From BM003 sp963783695 (GTDB lineage Bacteria > Pseudomonadota > Gammaproteobacteria > Steroidobacterales > BM003): a DNA stretch of 64,000 bases. Both the position numbers and the translations under genes were made by a program. Of this stretch, positions 63,213 through 64,000 are shown one piece after another. The stretch is from NCBI GenBank assembly GCA_963783695.1, contig CAWAOM010000001.1, positions 1,123,672 to 1,187,671 on the forward strand. The letters run 5' to 3'. The stretch's first letter is position 1. Every line of letters begins with the position of its first letter. Below the pieces are notes generated by a model. The model was given only the letters and a program-made list of their open reading frames with translations, was not told the DNA's origin and made no database searches.

Positions 63213-63479
63213 TTGGCTAACTCCAGCTCCGCCAGAAAGCGCGCCCGTCAGAACGAGACGCGCCGGCACCAGAACATGGCAATGCGCTCCAAGGCGCGCA
63301 CCTACGTCAAAGGCGTGCTTGCGGCCGTCGCGGATGGAAACAAGGAAGAAGCGCAGAAACGCTACACGACTGCGCTTCCGATCATCGACAACATGGTCAA
63401 CAAGGGCATCATCCACAAGAACAAGGCAGCGCGGCAGAAAAGCCGTCTGAACAAGATGCTGCGCGCGATGGAAGCCTGA
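63213..63479 (+). CDS. rpsT: 30S ribosomal protein S20 (TTG start)
   Basis: 88 aa starting at TTG 63213: ANSSSARKRARQNETRRHQNMAMRSKARTYVKGV, then KNKAARQKSRLNKMLRAMEA at the end, the complete S20 pattern. AGAGGA lies upstream. E. coli rpsT also uses UUG, which is linked to S20 translational autocontrol. In Pseudomonas and E. coli rpsT neighbours murJ or ribF; here the his operon (7.4 kb) lies between. No frameshift here although neighbours have them. Confidence 0.96.
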   Translation: MANSSSARKRARQNETRRHQNMAMRSKARTYVKGVLAAVADGNKEEAQKRYTTALPIIDNMVNKGIIHKNKAARQKSRLNKMLRAMEA

Positions 63480-63505
63480 GCCCTACCCGATTTAACGATT
63501 TTCTG

Positions 63506-63539
63506 GACCGGTGTCCGCAAGGATGCCGGTCTTTTTTTT
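63506..63539 (+). terminator. intrinsic terminator of rpsT
   Basis: Stem GACCGG (63506-63511) / CCGGTC (63526-63531) with an inner GTCC-GCAA-GGAT extension, followed by eight T (63532-63539). Canonical rho-independent terminator, 26 nt after the rpsT stop and just before the convergent obgE end. Confidence 0.9.
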
Positions 63540-63545
63540 GCCCGC

Positions 63546-64000
63546 CTAGTGTGGCTCGGATTCTTCCTCCGCGGCCAATTCCAGGTGACGCATCACCGCC
63601 TGGGCAAGCGCGTCAGTTCCGGCACCGCTGATAGCCGATACCCGGAAACTGGGTCCGCTCCATTGCAGGCGCGACTCGATGGCGACACAGATCGAGTCAG
63701 CTTCGTCGGCGGCCAGCAGATCCACCTTGTTCATGACCAGCCAGCGATCGCGCTGCGCCAGTTCCGCGCTAAACCGGTGCAGTTCGCGTTCGATTTTCCT
63801 GAACTTGATCCACCGGGTCGCTGCCGTCTATTGGCAGAACGTCGACCATGTGCAGCAGCAGCCGGGTGCGCTGCAGACGTTTGAGAAACCGCACCCCGAG
63901 GCCGGCGCCGTCCGCGGCGCCCTCGATCAGACCCGGAACATCGGCCATAACGAAACTGCGATGCGCGCCGGCCGAGACGACCCCGAGATTGGGGTGCAAC
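63546..64000 (-). pseudogene. obgE: GTPase Obg/CgtA, C-terminal part, one frameshift, cut by window end
   Basis: Runs off the right edge. First visible piece: HPNLGVVSAGAHRSFVMADVPGLIEGAADGAGLGVRFLKRL (G2/switch and G3 DxPG motif) to PIDGSDPVDQVQ. Near 63795-63801 the frame changes, and KIERELHRFSAELAQRDRWLVMNKVDLL (G4 NKxD) with SAISGAGTDAL (G5) continues to TAG 63546. One extra base (or two missing) explains it. Obg is essential for ribosome assembly and stress control in nearly all bacteria, so a real lesion is unlikely. Ends with an acidic tail. Confidence 0.85.

Overview
This 64 kb window is chromosomal DNA from a gammaproteobacterium, roughly 60% G+C by eye. Four blocks support this: rsxABCDGE-nth; aceEF-lpd with an E3 that carries its own lipoyl domain; a minor-pilin/pilY1 cluster facing ispH-lspA-ileS-ribF-murJ (the order seen around rpsT in Pseudomonas); and an enterobacterial-style compact his operon with hisNB and hisIE fusions. 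I cannot name the genus. The lipid-type catabolic genes would suit an environmental or marine heterotroph. I saw no insertion sequence, prophage, CRISPR array, plasmid module or rRNA.

Layout. 1-7.1 kb (+): 3' part of metG, Rnf/Rsx electron-transfer complex, endonuclease III and a DUF1841 gene. 7.2-9.5 kb (+): DUF692 (MNIO)-DUF2063-DoxX, a bufferin-type RiPP modification operon without a visible precursor gene. 9.5-15.6 kb (-): pyruvate dehydrogenase complex. 15.8-19.0 kb (+): M17 aminopeptidase, pyrC, rnt. 19.1-20.2 kb (-): monothiol glutaredoxin, DUF1289, sodB. 20.4-25.4 kb: nadC (+), a GAF-PAS-PAS-GGDEF-EAL protein (-), a TauE/SafE permease (+). 25.5-31.9 kb (-): an operon of TetR regulator, thiolase, FadB-type multienzyme, acyl-CoA dehydrogenase and nitronate monooxygenase-like protein. 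32.3-39.3 kb (-): DUF1302-DUF1329-Ycf48-like-MMPL, an envelope module that is probably tied to the same hydrophobic substrate. 39.3-41 kb: unassigned DNA, tRNA-Thr(CGU) and a Fur-family regulator. 41.1-48.6 kb (+): type IV pilus minor pilins and PilY1. 48.7-55.6 kb (-): ispH, lspA, ileS, ribF, murJ. 55.6-63.0 kb (-): a TrpR-like regulator followed by hisGDCBHAFI. 63.2 kb (+): rpsT. The window ends in obgE (-).

Main points of interest. (1) The operon for histidine synthesis begins with a TrpR/YerC-like repressor preceded by an almost perfect 30-bp palindrome. (2) hisF has no ATG/GTG/TTG start; its N-terminus aligns with an ATT codon preceded by GAGGAG. (3) Seven single-base frameshifts fall between 59.5 and 63.8 kb, in hisC, hisD (2), hisG (2), the trpR-like gene and the normally essential obgE, while 59 kb upstream shows none; sequencing error is the likeliest cause. 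(4) The MNIO operon lacks its substrate. (5) A small secreted CxxC protein of unknown family sits between pilX and pilY1. Starts were chosen by homology, overlap and Shine-Dalgarno position, and several are GTG or TTG.
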